Source of the DNA: an uncultured Clostridia bacterium
Lineage (GTDB): Bacteria > Bacillota > Clostridia > Lachnospirales > Lachnospiraceae
Direction: 5' to 3'
NCBI GenBank assembly: GCA_945992055.1
Contig: CAMFVG010000110.1
Span: forward strand, 1-64,000
Length of the DNA: 64,000 nt
Shown here: in pieces, positions 52,020 to 60,970 of the stretch
Position numbering within the stretch: position 1 is the first letter of the stretch
Layout of the letters: each line of letters begins with the position of its first letter
Notes under the pieces: generated by a model
Told to the model about the DNA's origin: nothing
Database searches by the model: none
Seen by the model: only the letters and a program-made list of their open reading frames with translations
Position numbers and translations under genes: made by a program

Positions 52020-53657
52020 ATGATTAGCACAAGTAATGTTACTTTACGTGTCGGAAAGAAAGCTTTATTTGAAGATGTAAATGTAAAATTTACAGAGGGA
52101 AATTGCTACGGATTAATCGGCGCAAATGGGGCCGGAAAATCTACGTTTCTAAAAATCTTATCCGGCAAATTAGAACCTACAAAGGGTGAGGTCATCATTA
52201 GTCCTGGCGAACGTCTTTCGTTTTTACAGCAGGATCACTTCAAGTATGATGACTATTTAGTTCTCGATACAGTCATCATGGGGAATCGTAGACTTTACGA
52301 TATTATGAAGGAAAAAGATGCACTCTACATGAAAGAAGATTTCACAGAAGAAGACGGTATTAAAGCCAGCGAATTAGAAGGCGAATTCGCAACCATGAAC
52401 GGTTGGGAAGCTGAATCTGATGCTGCTTCTCTCTTGAATGGGTTGGGAATCGAAACAGATTTGCACTATAAATATTTGCGCGATTTAACCGGTCCAGAAA
52501 AAGTAAAAGTTCTTTTGGCACAAGCATTGTTTGGAAATCCTGACATTTTGCTTTTAGACGAGCCGACCAACCATTTGGATTTAGATGCAATTGCTTGGCT
52601 TGAAGAATTCTTAATCAATTTTGACAACACTGTAATCGTAGTATCTCACGACCGTTACTTCTTAAACAAGGTCTGTACCCAGATAGCAGATATTGATTAT
52701 GGAAAAATCCAATTGTATGCGGGTAACTATGATTTCTGGTACGAATCAAGCCAATTAATCATTCGGCAAATGAAGGAAGCAAATCGTAAAAAAGAAGAAA
52801 AAATCAAAGAATTGCAAGAATTTATTTCTCGTTTTAGCGCCAATGCATCAAAATCAAAGCAAGCTACATCCCGCAAACGTGCATTGGAAAAAATCGAATT
52901 GGAAGACATCCGCCCTTCCAGCAGAAAATATCCCTACATTGATTTCAGGCCAAATCGTTCAATCGGAAACGAGGTTCTCTCCGTAGAAGGACTTTCAAAA
53001 ACAATTGATGGTGTAAAGGTATTAGATAACCTATCATTCACTATCGGACGCGAGGACAAGGTTGCTTTTGTTGGTGGAAACGAGCTTGCAAAAACCACAT
53101 TATTTAAGATTTTAATGGGTGAGATGGAGCCGGACGAAGGAACTTACAAATGGGGTGTTACTACCACGCAGGCATATTTCCCTAAAGACAGTACACACGA
53201 ATTTGATAACGAGGATACAATTGTTGAATGGTTAACACAATACTCTGAAGAAAAGGATGTCACATATGTTCGCGGATTTTTAGGAAGAATGCTTTTCTCC
53301 GGAGAAGATGGGGTAAAGAAAGTAAAAGTGCTTTCCGGTGGTGAAAAAGTTCGTTGTCTATTGTCAAAAATGATGATTTCCGGAGCCAATGTTCTAGTTC
53401 TTGATGAGCCAACTGACCACCTTGATATGGAAGCCATCACAGCACTTAACAATGGATTAATAAAATTCCCAGGCGTACTACTCTTCGCTTCTCGTGACCA
53501 CCAAGTAGTACAGACAACTGCAAACCGCATTATGGAAATCATTCCAGGCGGAAAATTAATTGATAAGATCACAACTTACGATGAATATTTGGAAAGTGAT
53601 GAAATGGCAAGAAAACGCCAAATCTATACAACCGATAATCGCATGGAAGATAATTAA
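52020..53657 (+). CDS. ABC-F family ATPase (YkpA/YbiT-type)
   Basis: MISTSNVTLRVGKKALFEDVNVKFTEGNCYGLIGANGAGKSTFLKIL; linker FISRFSANASKSKQATSRKRALEKI; second NBD signature LSGGEKVRCLLSKMM. Confidence 0.92.
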   Translation: MISTSNVTLRVGKKALFEDVNVKFTEGNCYGLIGANGAGKSTFLKILSGKLEPTKGEVIISPGERLSFLQQDHFKYDDYLVLDTVIMGNRRLYDIMKEKDALYMKEDFTEEDGIKASELEGEFATMNGWEAESDAASLLNGLGIETDLHYKYLRDLTGPEKVKVLLAQALFGNPDILLLDEPTNHLDLDAIAWLEEFLINFDNTVIVVSHDRYFLNKVCTQIADIDYGKIQLYAGNYDFWYESSQLIIRQMKEANRKKEEKIKELQEFISRFSANASKSKQATSRKRALEKIELEDIRPSSRKYPYIDFRPNRSIGNEVLSVEGLSKTIDGVKVLDNLSFTIGREDKVAFVGGNELAKTTLFKILMGEMEPDEGTYKWGVTTTQAYFPKDSTHEFDNEDTIVEWLTQYSEEKDVTYVRGFLGRMLFSGEDGVKKVKVLSGGEKVRCLLSKMMISGANVLVLDEPTDHLDMEAITALNNGLIKFPGVLLFASRDHQVVQTTANRIMEIIPGGKLIDKITTYDEYLESDEMARKRQIYTTDNRMEDN

Positions 53658-53661
53658 TCAA

Positions 53662-53698
53662 AAAAAGATGTGGAACTTCAAAAGTCCACATCTTTTTT
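53662..53698. terminator. Bidirectional terminator
   Basis: AAAAAAGATGTGGA-acttcaaaag-TCCACATCTTTTTT. Confidence 0.85.
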
Positions 53699-54338
53699 AA
53701 TTGTAAAACACTCTATTTCTTTCCTCTTCTGACTCTAAATCTTCTTCTGACATATACTTTTCATACATAGATTCTAAAACAAACGATGCTATAACCATAT
53801 ATAAAGTTGGTAATACAAAAATTAAAATCGGCCACATAAAAAGCAACACGATTGCTACAGCAAACAGCAACAATAATAATAATGAGCGCAGAATATGACG
53901 GATTCCCATAAGTGCACAATTTTTCATAATCGCTTTTAACTTATTTTCAAAGCGTGCTATATGCGGGAATACTTGAAGCATCCAAATGACAACCAAACAA
54001 ATCGAAATAATATTAAAAATCAACATTGCCTTATTTGGCACCATTTTTACAAAAAACAAGCAATTTGAAATAAGCAGCCAATATGCCACCATCATAAGCA
54101 ACCATACAATGGTAGACTGTTTGAAATTCGTTTTAAACGCATGCCAAAATTCACGCCAAACATGGCTTCTGTCGTGACGAATCACCTTGTTAGCCGTGTA
54201 ATATAATGCCGTTGTTGCAGCACCCGCTGTGACAATCGGAATGGAAAACAGAATCCACAAAAAATTCAAGAACACACAATCCACAATCTTATTGAGCGTT
54301 CTTATGATTCCGCTATCGTAACTAAATAACTTTCCCAT
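53697..54338 (-). CDS. YesL-like DUF624 membrane protein
   Basis: Multi-TM; IVDCVFLNFLWILFSIPIVTAGAATTALYYTANKVIRHDRSHVWREFWHAFKTNFKQSTI. Confidence 0.88.
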   Translation of the reverse strand: MGKLFSYDSGIIRTLNKIVDCVFLNFLWILFSIPIVTAGAATTALYYTANKVIRHDRSHVWREFWHAFKTNFKQSTIVWLLMMVAYWLLISNCLFFVKMVPNKAMLIFNIISICLVVIWMLQVFPHIARFENKLKAIMKNCALMGIRHILRSLLLLLLFAVAIVLLFMWPILIFVLPTLYMVIASFVLESMYEKYMSEEDLESEEERNRVFYN

Positions 54339-54390
54339 TTTGTTCCTCCATATTTATCAAAAGTTTCCCTCATACTCTCTGATAAATAGA

Positions 54391-54422
54391 CAAGCCCACC
54401 AGTGTCTGCCTGATGGGCTTGA
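54391..54422 (-). terminator. Possible terminator after the NagB-like gene
   Basis: CAAGCCCAtCaG...CtGgTGGGCTTG, weak T-run. Confidence 0.55.
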
Positions 54423-54433
54423 ACATCTAAAAA

Positions 54434-55417
54434 TTAGTATCCTACTTTTTCCCAGCATTCAAATGGAGCTGCAAGTTCATCACTAACTAAAACTTGAGTC
54501 TTCATTAACTGTAACATAGAACTTGGAACTTCTGGTGTTACAGGTCCGTGAAGTACAAGACGTGATGTCATTCTCTGCCATGATGAGAATGTTCCATTTG
54601 TCATCAATGCATGAACTTCGATACGTTCTCTTGCATTCTTAACGTCAACAGGTCCGATTGTAGCCGCACATGGTGGTACAGCTTGGATATATCCTGACTG
54701 ACCAAACACACCGTGAAGTGAGTTTTGAGCTACTGTCAACGGATGTAATTTCACAAGACGAGCTTCCATATTAAGCCATTCTTCAATTCCAGCATCTCCT
54801 GTTGCCTTTGGCATGAATTCCGGTACTGGATCAATGAATGCCATATGACCTGTCCATCCTGGTGATGAAGAACAGATATCTGCTCCACCTTCACCGATTT
54901 CTGTGATCATTTTTGAGTAATATCCAATGTTTTCTGTTGTTGGATAGTGTACGTTTTCTAATGGCATACGTAATTTTGGATCAATTTGGTATACGAAGTA
55001 TTTCAACATTGAGTGTGCAAAACCTGCTTCGTATGTTTCTGGAGCGATACGTCCCATATCATCTGCCCATTCATCCATAGCGAAGATGTGTAAGTTTCTA
55101 CAATCTACTTGGAAGTAGTTAATCAATTGAGCAAGCGGAATGTATGTATCCGGCTCTGGATTTCCAAGAATCATTGTGTATTTTTTGCCAGCCTCTGAAG
55201 CAGCTTTTAATCTAGAGAATAATGTTGCAATCAAAACCGGATGTGGATTCATCATAACTTTGATGTTGAATTCCGGATGATGCCATGCCTCTCTTTTTTC
55301 TAAATCCGTTCCGCTGATTTGGCGAAGACGTTCGCAAAGCTCTCTGTCTTTAAATGGTACATAATCAGCACATTTAAAGTCAAATTTCGTTGCTGGATCA
55401 TAAATAATGTCTTTCAT
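54434..55417 (-). CDS. Divergent glucosamine-6-phosphate isomerase/deaminase (NagB)-like protein
   Basis: LHIFAMDEWADDMG, SSSPGWTGHMAFIDP (cf. NagB DGHIAFNEP); start at MKDIIYD behind AAGGAG. Confidence 0.78.
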   Translation of the reverse strand: MKDIIYDPATKFDFKCADYVPFKDRELCERLRQISGTDLEKREAWHHPEFNIKVMMNPHPVLIATLFSRLKAASEAGKKYTMILGNPEPDTYIPLAQLINYFQVDCRNLHIFAMDEWADDMGRIAPETYEAGFAHSMLKYFVYQIDPKLRMPLENVHYPTTENIGYYSKMITEIGEGGADICSSSPGWTGHMAFIDPVPEFMPKATGDAGIEEWLNMEARLVKLHPLTVAQNSLHGVFGQSGYIQAVPPCAATIGPVDVKNARERIEVHALMTNGTFSSWQRMTSRLVLHGPVTPEVPSSMLQLMKTQVLVSDELAAPFECWEKVGY

Positions 55418-55500
55418 TTTTTTGTAATCTCCTTTCATTGGTGACATTTTTCATTTATTAAGACGCAACGCATATTTTCCGTTGCGATCATAACCTCTCA

Positions 55501-56844
55501 TTATCGCAAATCTGCCAATAATTTTCTTCCTTCGTCAATAAGCAATTTGTCTACGCCTGCTCTGAAGTTCGAACTTCTCGCCTCGTAACCTCCTTGCTCG
55601 TAAGCATCATACATCGGGAAGTATCCCTCGTAACCATTTGTGATACATGTCGGCACGACCATATCCCAACCTTCTGTTTCTTTTAATGCCTTGCCAATTC
55701 CCATAAACGGTTCCCCTGGGAAACCAAGCATCACAACATCTCCGATCGCCACACCGGATAATTCCATTTCAAACGCTTCCGGCCCATGCTCTAATCGAAC
55801 CATGCGTCCTGCTTCGGCAACAATTGTGGTAAGCATCATTCCTTCATACGGAAGTTCATCATCCTTACCTGCGTTATGTAAGTCATTAATACGATGTGCT
55901 TCTGGCATATCCTCTGGTTTCGGCATATTTGATGGCACTTGAATTGTGCGCTGTTTGCACTTTAATGTTTCCACATCGACATACTGTACCTTATCAAACA
56001 CTTGTAAAACGCCGCCTGTAATCACACGACCTATGTACCTTGCGTGTTCGTACCCTCTGGAAACGTCATCAAAATCCATAAACATACCATTTAAATATCC
56101 ACCCGTCGGGTGTACATTCACATGGTTGATATCTCCTTGTAAACCATTGAAGAAAATACATTTTGTGTTATCCAACACTTTTTCCACTGTTCTTCTTACG
56201 AATCCCGGCCAGTCTGCCGATATTTTGCATCCACCCACAACATCAGGATGATTTCCAAAGTTTGCAAGAACAATGGTTTCACCAGCTTCACGGTCAAAAC
56301 GAATCACACTAACACCATCATCGATTTCACCAACCGGTTCTACAATATCCGGATTGTTTACTCCCGGATTTGTCTTCACGCTTCCATCTTTCATACGGTA
56401 GCGACGGACAAATGCAACATTTGGAGCCTTTCCAATACCCCATCCCATCTTGGCCGGCTTCAAATCTTCCAAAGCCATAACTGCTGCATCGGTCATCTTC
56501 CGTTTTACAGTTTGATAATATTCTTGCTCTAAAACTTCTTCCGCATCCTTTGTAATTGGAGGTGCAGTGTGTGTATGTGTTCCATGAATATAAATGGACT
56601 CTGCTGAAAGGCCTGTAGCCTCCATAATACTCTCTTTAAACTCTGCTACTGCATTTCTCTTAACACCTGCATTATCAATACTTAAAAAAACAGCTCTTTC
56701 TTCTCCGCAGGCCAATGCCAACGCATTGATCTCCAATTCATCCAACACGCCCTCAGCGTAGCGAGGAACGAAATATCCTTCTAACCAAATCCCCATCATA
56801 GGAGTGACATTTACACGACTAAATCCAGCTTTCAACTTATTCAT
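55501..56844 (-). CDS. Neutral/alkaline ceramidase N-terminal-domain-like hydrolase, no obvious signal peptide
   Basis: AGFSRVNVTPMMG, IHGTHTHTAPP, FGNHPDVVGG, SADWPGFVRRTVEK, FFNGLQGDINHVN. Confidence 0.82.
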   Translation of the reverse strand: MNKLKAGFSRVNVTPMMGIWLEGYFVPRYAEGVLDELEINALALACGEERAVFLSIDNAGVKRNAVAEFKESIMEATGLSAESIYIHGTHTHTAPPITKDAEEVLEQEYYQTVKRKMTDAAVMALEDLKPAKMGWGIGKAPNVAFVRRYRMKDGSVKTNPGVNNPDIVEPVGEIDDGVSVIRFDREAGETIVLANFGNHPDVVGGCKISADWPGFVRRTVEKVLDNTKCIFFNGLQGDINHVNVHPTGGYLNGMFMDFDDVSRGYEHARYIGRVITGGVLQVFDKVQYVDVETLKCKQRTIQVPSNMPKPEDMPEAHRINDLHNAGKDDELPYEGMMLTTIVAEAGRMVRLEHGPEAFEMELSGVAIGDVVMLGFPGEPFMGIGKALKETEGWDMVVPTCITNGYEGYFPMYDAYEQGGYEARSSNFRAGVDKLLIDEGRKLLADLR

Positions 56845-56903
56845 AAGTATTTTCTCCATTCTGCCACTTTGGCCCGTTTTCCATAATAAACCTAGTTACA
56901 AAT

Positions 56904-56932
56904 ATTCTAATATGAGACCTCTTTAATGTCAA
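56904..56932 (-). promoter_or_regulatory. Promoter of the ceramidase-like/NagB-like operon
   Basis: Minus strand TTGACA-N17-TAGAAT. Confidence 0.75.
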
Positions 56933-56936
56933 GTGA

Positions 56937-56949
56937 AATAACAGTTATT
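56937..56949. promoter_or_regulatory. Putative operator between divergent promoters
   Basis: AATAAC-A-GTTATT palindrome between the two -35 boxes, overlapping the plus-strand -35. Confidence 0.5.
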
Positions 56950-56976
56950 GACAAGAATTTAAAAGCGTTATAGAAT
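56948..56976 (+). promoter_or_regulatory. Promoter of the TIM-YjbQ-kinase operon
   Basis: Plus strand TTGACA-N17-TAGAAT. Confidence 0.75.
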
Positions 56977-57039
56977 TAGTATGGTGGAATTTAAATGGAA
57001 GTAAAACACCCAAAATAACAAAAGAAAGGTTGCGAAAAT

Positions 57040-57741
57040 ATGTATACTGATTTTAAAATTAAACCGCCATTTTTCGAAGTTGGACCAAAAGCATTTCTCT
57101 ATGGAGAAGGCATGTTGAAATTGGCAAAAGTAATTGACAAAGTTGCCATGAAGTATGATGTAGATGTTATTGTGACACCACAATATACCGACATCAGTTT
57201 GTTGGCTAACAATACGGAGCGCATTCTTGTGTTTGCACAACACATGGATTACCTCCCAGTAGGTAGAGGGCTCGGCTCTGTCCTTCCGGAAGCGGTAAAA
57301 GCTGCAGGTGCTGTTGGTGTTATGCTCAATCACGCTGAAAAGCCTCTTACATTGGAAGAAATTGAGAAAACAATCATTCGTGCAGATGAAGTAGGACTTG
57401 CTACTATCGTATGTGCTGATACAGTTGAAGATATTGTTAATATTGCTAAATTAGGACCAAACTTGCTTGTTGCTGAACCTACTGAATTAATCGGAACAGG
57501 TCAGACAAGTGATGCAAACTATGTAACACAGACTATCGAACAGGTACGTGCGATTAATCCTGATATTATGGTTCTCCAGGGAGCAGGTATCTCAAACGGT
57601 CAAGACGTTTACAATACAATCAAGCTCGGAGCTCAAGCTACGGGATGCACCAGCGGCATTATTAAAGCTGAAGATCCATATGCCATGGTGGAAGAAATGC
57701 TGTATTCACTGCGCAAAGCGTGGGATGAATTACATAAATAA
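57040..57741 (+). CDS. Archaeal-type triosephosphate-isomerase-like protein
   Basis: DFKIKPPFFEVGPKA, VMLNHAEKPLTLEEIEKTI, LVAEPTELIGTGQ, VLQGAGISNGQDV. Confidence 0.85.
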   Translation: MYTDFKIKPPFFEVGPKAFLYGEGMLKLAKVIDKVAMKYDVDVIVTPQYTDISLLANNTERILVFAQHMDYLPVGRGLGSVLPEAVKAAGAVGVMLNHAEKPLTLEEIEKTIIRADEVGLATIVCADTVEDIVNIAKLGPNLLVAEPTELIGTGQTSDANYVTQTIEQVRAINPDIMVLQGAGISNGQDVYNTIKLGAQATGCTSGIIKAEDPYAMVEEMLYSLRKAWDELHK

Positions 57742-57767
57742 TTTATTATCTTTAGGAGGAAAACAAC

Positions 57768-58394
57768 ATGGATTTTAAAGTAGTACAAAAAGAAATTCAA
57801 TTACAATCAAGAGGATGGGTTCCGACTTTTCATGATATTTCAAGAGAAGTTGTAGAAATCGCCGAAGCTTCAGGAATCAAAAATGGTACTGTTTCTGTAG
57901 TTTCTCATCACACAACATGTTCTGTTATGGTTCAGGAATGTTCTCATGACATTGACACTTTCGATTTAGAATATTTACAACATGATTTACTTGACATCAT
58001 GCGTAAAATGATTCCTGACTACGCTGAAGAAGGGCAATACCGTCATCCGGGTCCACTTCATGCACAGTTCGGCCGTTATGTAAATGAACCTGGTAACTTT
58101 ACAAGTATGAACACTGACGGACATCTTCGTAGCGTATTCTTTGGAAGAAGCGAAACTATCACATTGAAAGACGGTAAATTAGATGCTGGTGAATTCGCAC
58201 ACATCTACTTCATTGACTGGGATCATGTACGTGCTCGTAAGAGACAAGTTAATGTTACTGTAATGGGAACAACAGAGGATGTTGAAGACAGAAAATTCAA
58301 CAACGGTGAAATCGTAGATACAAATCACATCTTCACAGAAGATGAAAAAGCTTACGATTTACACTATGATTTACAATTAAAAGGAAGAAGATAA
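57768..58394 (+). CDS. YjbQ (UPF0047) family protein
   Basis: GTVSVVSHHTTCSVMVQE, DGHLRSVFFGRSETITLKDGKLDAGEFAHIYFIDWD. Confidence 0.88.
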   Translation: MDFKVVQKEIQLQSRGWVPTFHDISREVVEIAEASGIKNGTVSVVSHHTTCSVMVQECSHDIDTFDLEYLQHDLLDIMRKMIPDYAEEGQYRHPGPLHAQFGRYVNEPGNFTSMNTDGHLRSVFFGRSETITLKDGKLDAGEFAHIYFIDWDHVRARKRQVNVTVMGTTEDVEDRKFNNGEIVDTNHIFTEDEKAYDLHYDLQLKGRR

Positions 58395-59794
58395 TGAGAT
58401 ATTTATTAGGCGTTGACGTTGGTACTACTTCTCTTAAAGCAGTGCTTTTTGACGAAAATACCAACCCAGTAAAAACAGTCGTAAAAGACTATACATTAAA
58501 CGCTACAGATAATATCGTGGAATTTCCCGCAGAGCAATACTGGGTATTATTCTCAGAAGCTTTAGATGAAATTACAAAAGACTATGATGTATTCGCACTG
58601 AGTATTGATACTCAGTGCGAAACTTTAATTGTAACAGATTCTGAAGGAAATGCTCTGACAGATGCAATTGTTTGGTTGGATAACCGCGCTGTAGCCGAAG
58701 CGGAAGCTATTGAAAAACATTTTGGAACAAAGAAAGTATATGAAGTAACCGGACAACCGGAAATCATTGCTACATGGCCGGCAGCTAAACTTCTTTGGTT
58801 AAAGGAAAATCGTCAGGATATCTGGCCGAAAATCAATAAAATCTTTTTATTGGAAGACTATCTTCTCTATAAATTAACCGGTGAATTCGTTACCGAAAAA
58901 ACATTGCAATCTTCTACCATCTATTATGACATTCATAACGATGCATGGTGGAATGAAATGTTGGATTTTATCGGCGTATCCGAAAAACAATTACCACGAT
59001 TATGTAACAGTGGTGAACTCGTTGGAGAATATAAAGGAATTAAGATTGCCACAAGTGCAATGGATCAAGTTGCCGGTGCAATCGGAGCCGGTGTTGTAAA
59101 ACCCGGAATCGTCAGCGAAATGACCGGCACAACTATGGCCGTGTTTGTTCCTACGGACAAAGCACCGGAATATGTGGAAGGAAGCAAAATTCCTTGTCAT
59201 ATGAACTACGATGGAAATTTTGCACTACTTATCTTCTCTGCTACTGCAGGAATGGCACTTAAATGGTTCCGCAATAATCTCTGTGAAGATTTTTCATTTG
59301 ATGATTTAAATGTATTAGCAGAAAAAGTAGATGCAGGGAGCAACGGACTAACATTCCTTCCGTACCTTTGCGGTTCTACAATGCCAAAATACAATCCAGA
59401 TGCAAGAGGTATCTTCCATGGTCTCACTTTAGAGCATACTCGCGGACATTTCGTGCGCAGTATCATGGAGGCGGTTTCTTCCATGCTCAAGAGTTATTTG
59501 GATTATCTGGGTGTTGATTGTGAGGAAATCCGCTCTATGGGCGGCGGTGCAAAAAGCGATGTTTGGTTACAAATAAAATCAGACATGTGTAACAAGCGAA
59601 TCGTTACACTAAAAAATGATGAAACAGCATGTCTCGGTTCAGCAATCCTTGCAGGTGTTGCTGCCGGCCTCTTTGAAAGTGTCGAGGAGGCCTGCAAAAA
59701 AGCAGTTATTATAAACAAAACATACACGCCAAGCGGAACCGATTATACGGATTGTTATCAAAGATTCGTAGAACTAGAAGACAAAAATGTTTAA
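58394..59794 (+). CDS. FGGY-family carbohydrate kinase
   Basis: YLLGVDVGTTSLKAVLFDENTNPV; SIDTQCETLIVTD; SMGGGAKSDVWLQIKSDMCNKRI. Confidence 0.93.
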   Translation: MRYLLGVDVGTTSLKAVLFDENTNPVKTVVKDYTLNATDNIVEFPAEQYWVLFSEALDEITKDYDVFALSIDTQCETLIVTDSEGNALTDAIVWLDNRAVAEAEAIEKHFGTKKVYEVTGQPEIIATWPAAKLLWLKENRQDIWPKINKIFLLEDYLLYKLTGEFVTEKTLQSSTIYYDIHNDAWWNEMLDFIGVSEKQLPRLCNSGELVGEYKGIKIATSAMDQVAGAIGAGVVKPGIVSEMTGTTMAVFVPTDKAPEYVEGSKIPCHMNYDGNFALLIFSATAGMALKWFRNNLCEDFSFDDLNVLAEKVDAGSNGLTFLPYLCGSTMPKYNPDARGIFHGLTLEHTRGHFVRSIMEAVSSMLKSYLDYLGVDCEEIRSMGGGAKSDVWLQIKSDMCNKRIVTLKNDETACLGSAILAGVAAGLFESVEEACKKAVIINKTYTPSGTDYTDCYQRFVELEDKNV

Positions 59795-59798
59795 AACT

Positions 59799-59825
59799 AA
59801 AAGGAACCTAATTTAGGTTCCTTTT
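59799..59825. terminator. Bidirectional terminator
   Basis: AAAAGGAACCTAATTTAGGTTCCTTTT. Confidence 0.85.
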
Positions 59826-59827
59826 CT

Positions 59828-60955
59828 TTATCGCATAAATACGCGCATAATATTTTTTGCAACTTGCTTAATTAATGTCTTTCCATTCTCCATTGCATAT
59901 TCCAATGTCATTGGTCCATTCGCAATACTAAACATGGCCGAAATTCCACATTCTAACAGCGCATCACTGTCTTCACGAACGCCTCCTCCAATTGCTATAA
60001 CCGGAACATTCTTCTCTTTCGCACGCATTCCTATTCCATATAGCACTTTTCCTTGTACAGATTGACCATCGATTCTTCCCTCTCCCGTAATTACGAGATT
60101 CGCATCTTGAAGTTCTTTCTCAAATCCACAGACATCAAGCACGATATCAATACCCGCCGCAAACTTTGCTTTGCAAAAGGCAAGAAGAGCAAATCCAAGA
60201 CCACCGGCAGCACCAGCTCCCGGGCAAATACTAAAATCTTCTCCTAAAGTTTCTTTGCTTACCTTTGCGAAATTTCCCAATGCTGCATCTAATTTTTCTA
60301 CCATCTCTGGCGTAGCACCCTTTTGTGGACCATATACTGCTGATGCCCCATTTTGTCCAACCAATGGATTCGTCACATCACAAGCCACCGTAATTTCCGT
60401 GTCAAAAATTCTTTGGTCAAACTCGCTCATATCAATATCATACAAATCAGCAAGGGCACCACCGCCTAGTGGTAGTGCATCACCATTTTTATCCTTAAAG
60501 ACTGCTCCCAACGCCATCAAGGCTCCTGCACCGCCGTCATTGGTAGCCGAACCACCAATTCCGATAATCATCTTCCTGCATCCACGCTCCAAAGCTGCTT
60601 TCATCAATTCACCTGTTCCATAGGTGGTTGCAATCATTGGATTTTTTTCATCCACAGGTACCATAGGTAATCCAGAAGCTTGTGCCATCTCAATAATCGC
60701 AACTTCTCCCTGCTCAATAGTTGCATAACTTGCAGTTGCATCCTCTCCCATTGGTCCACACACAGACAACTCATGTATTTCAGCCGGTACACAACTTGCA
60801 ATTGCATCTATTGTTCCCTCGCCTCCGTCAGCAACCGGCATAATCACTGTTTTTGCATCTTTATTCACTTCTAAGACAGCCTCTTCTATACTCTTTGCAA
60901 CATCAACTGCTGACACACTTCCTTTGAAGGAATCTGGGGAAACAATAATCTTCAT
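59828..60955 (-). CDS. Glycerate kinase
   Basis: MKIIVSPDSFKGSVSAVDVAKSIEEAV; PVADGGEGTIDAI; IGIGGSATNDGGAGALMALGA. Confidence 0.95.
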   Translation of the reverse strand: MKIIVSPDSFKGSVSAVDVAKSIEEAVLEVNKDAKTVIMPVADGGEGTIDAIASCVPAEIHELSVCGPMGEDATASYATIEQGEVAIIEMAQASGLPMVPVDEKNPMIATTYGTGELMKAALERGCRKMIIGIGGSATNDGGAGALMALGAVFKDKNGDALPLGGGALADLYDIDMSEFDQRIFDTEITVACDVTNPLVGQNGASAVYGPQKGATPEMVEKLDAALGNFAKVSKETLGEDFSICPGAGAAGGLGFALLAFCKAKFAAGIDIVLDVCGFEKELQDANLVITGEGRIDGQSVQGKVLYGIGMRAKEKNVPVIAIGGGVREDSDALLECGISAMFSIANGPMTLEYAMENGKTLIKQVAKNIMRVFMR

Positions 60956-60970
60956 AATTCATACGCTCCT

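Noticed and set aside
55467-55489. Hairpin CGCAACG...CGTTGCG between the ceramidase-like and NagB-like genes
   Set aside because: No U-tract; possibly an mRNA processing stem but nothing beyond the stem supports it.
56968-57333. 121 aa minus-strand ORF
   Set aside because: Antisense to the TIM-like gene; the plus-strand gene has clear motifs and promoter.
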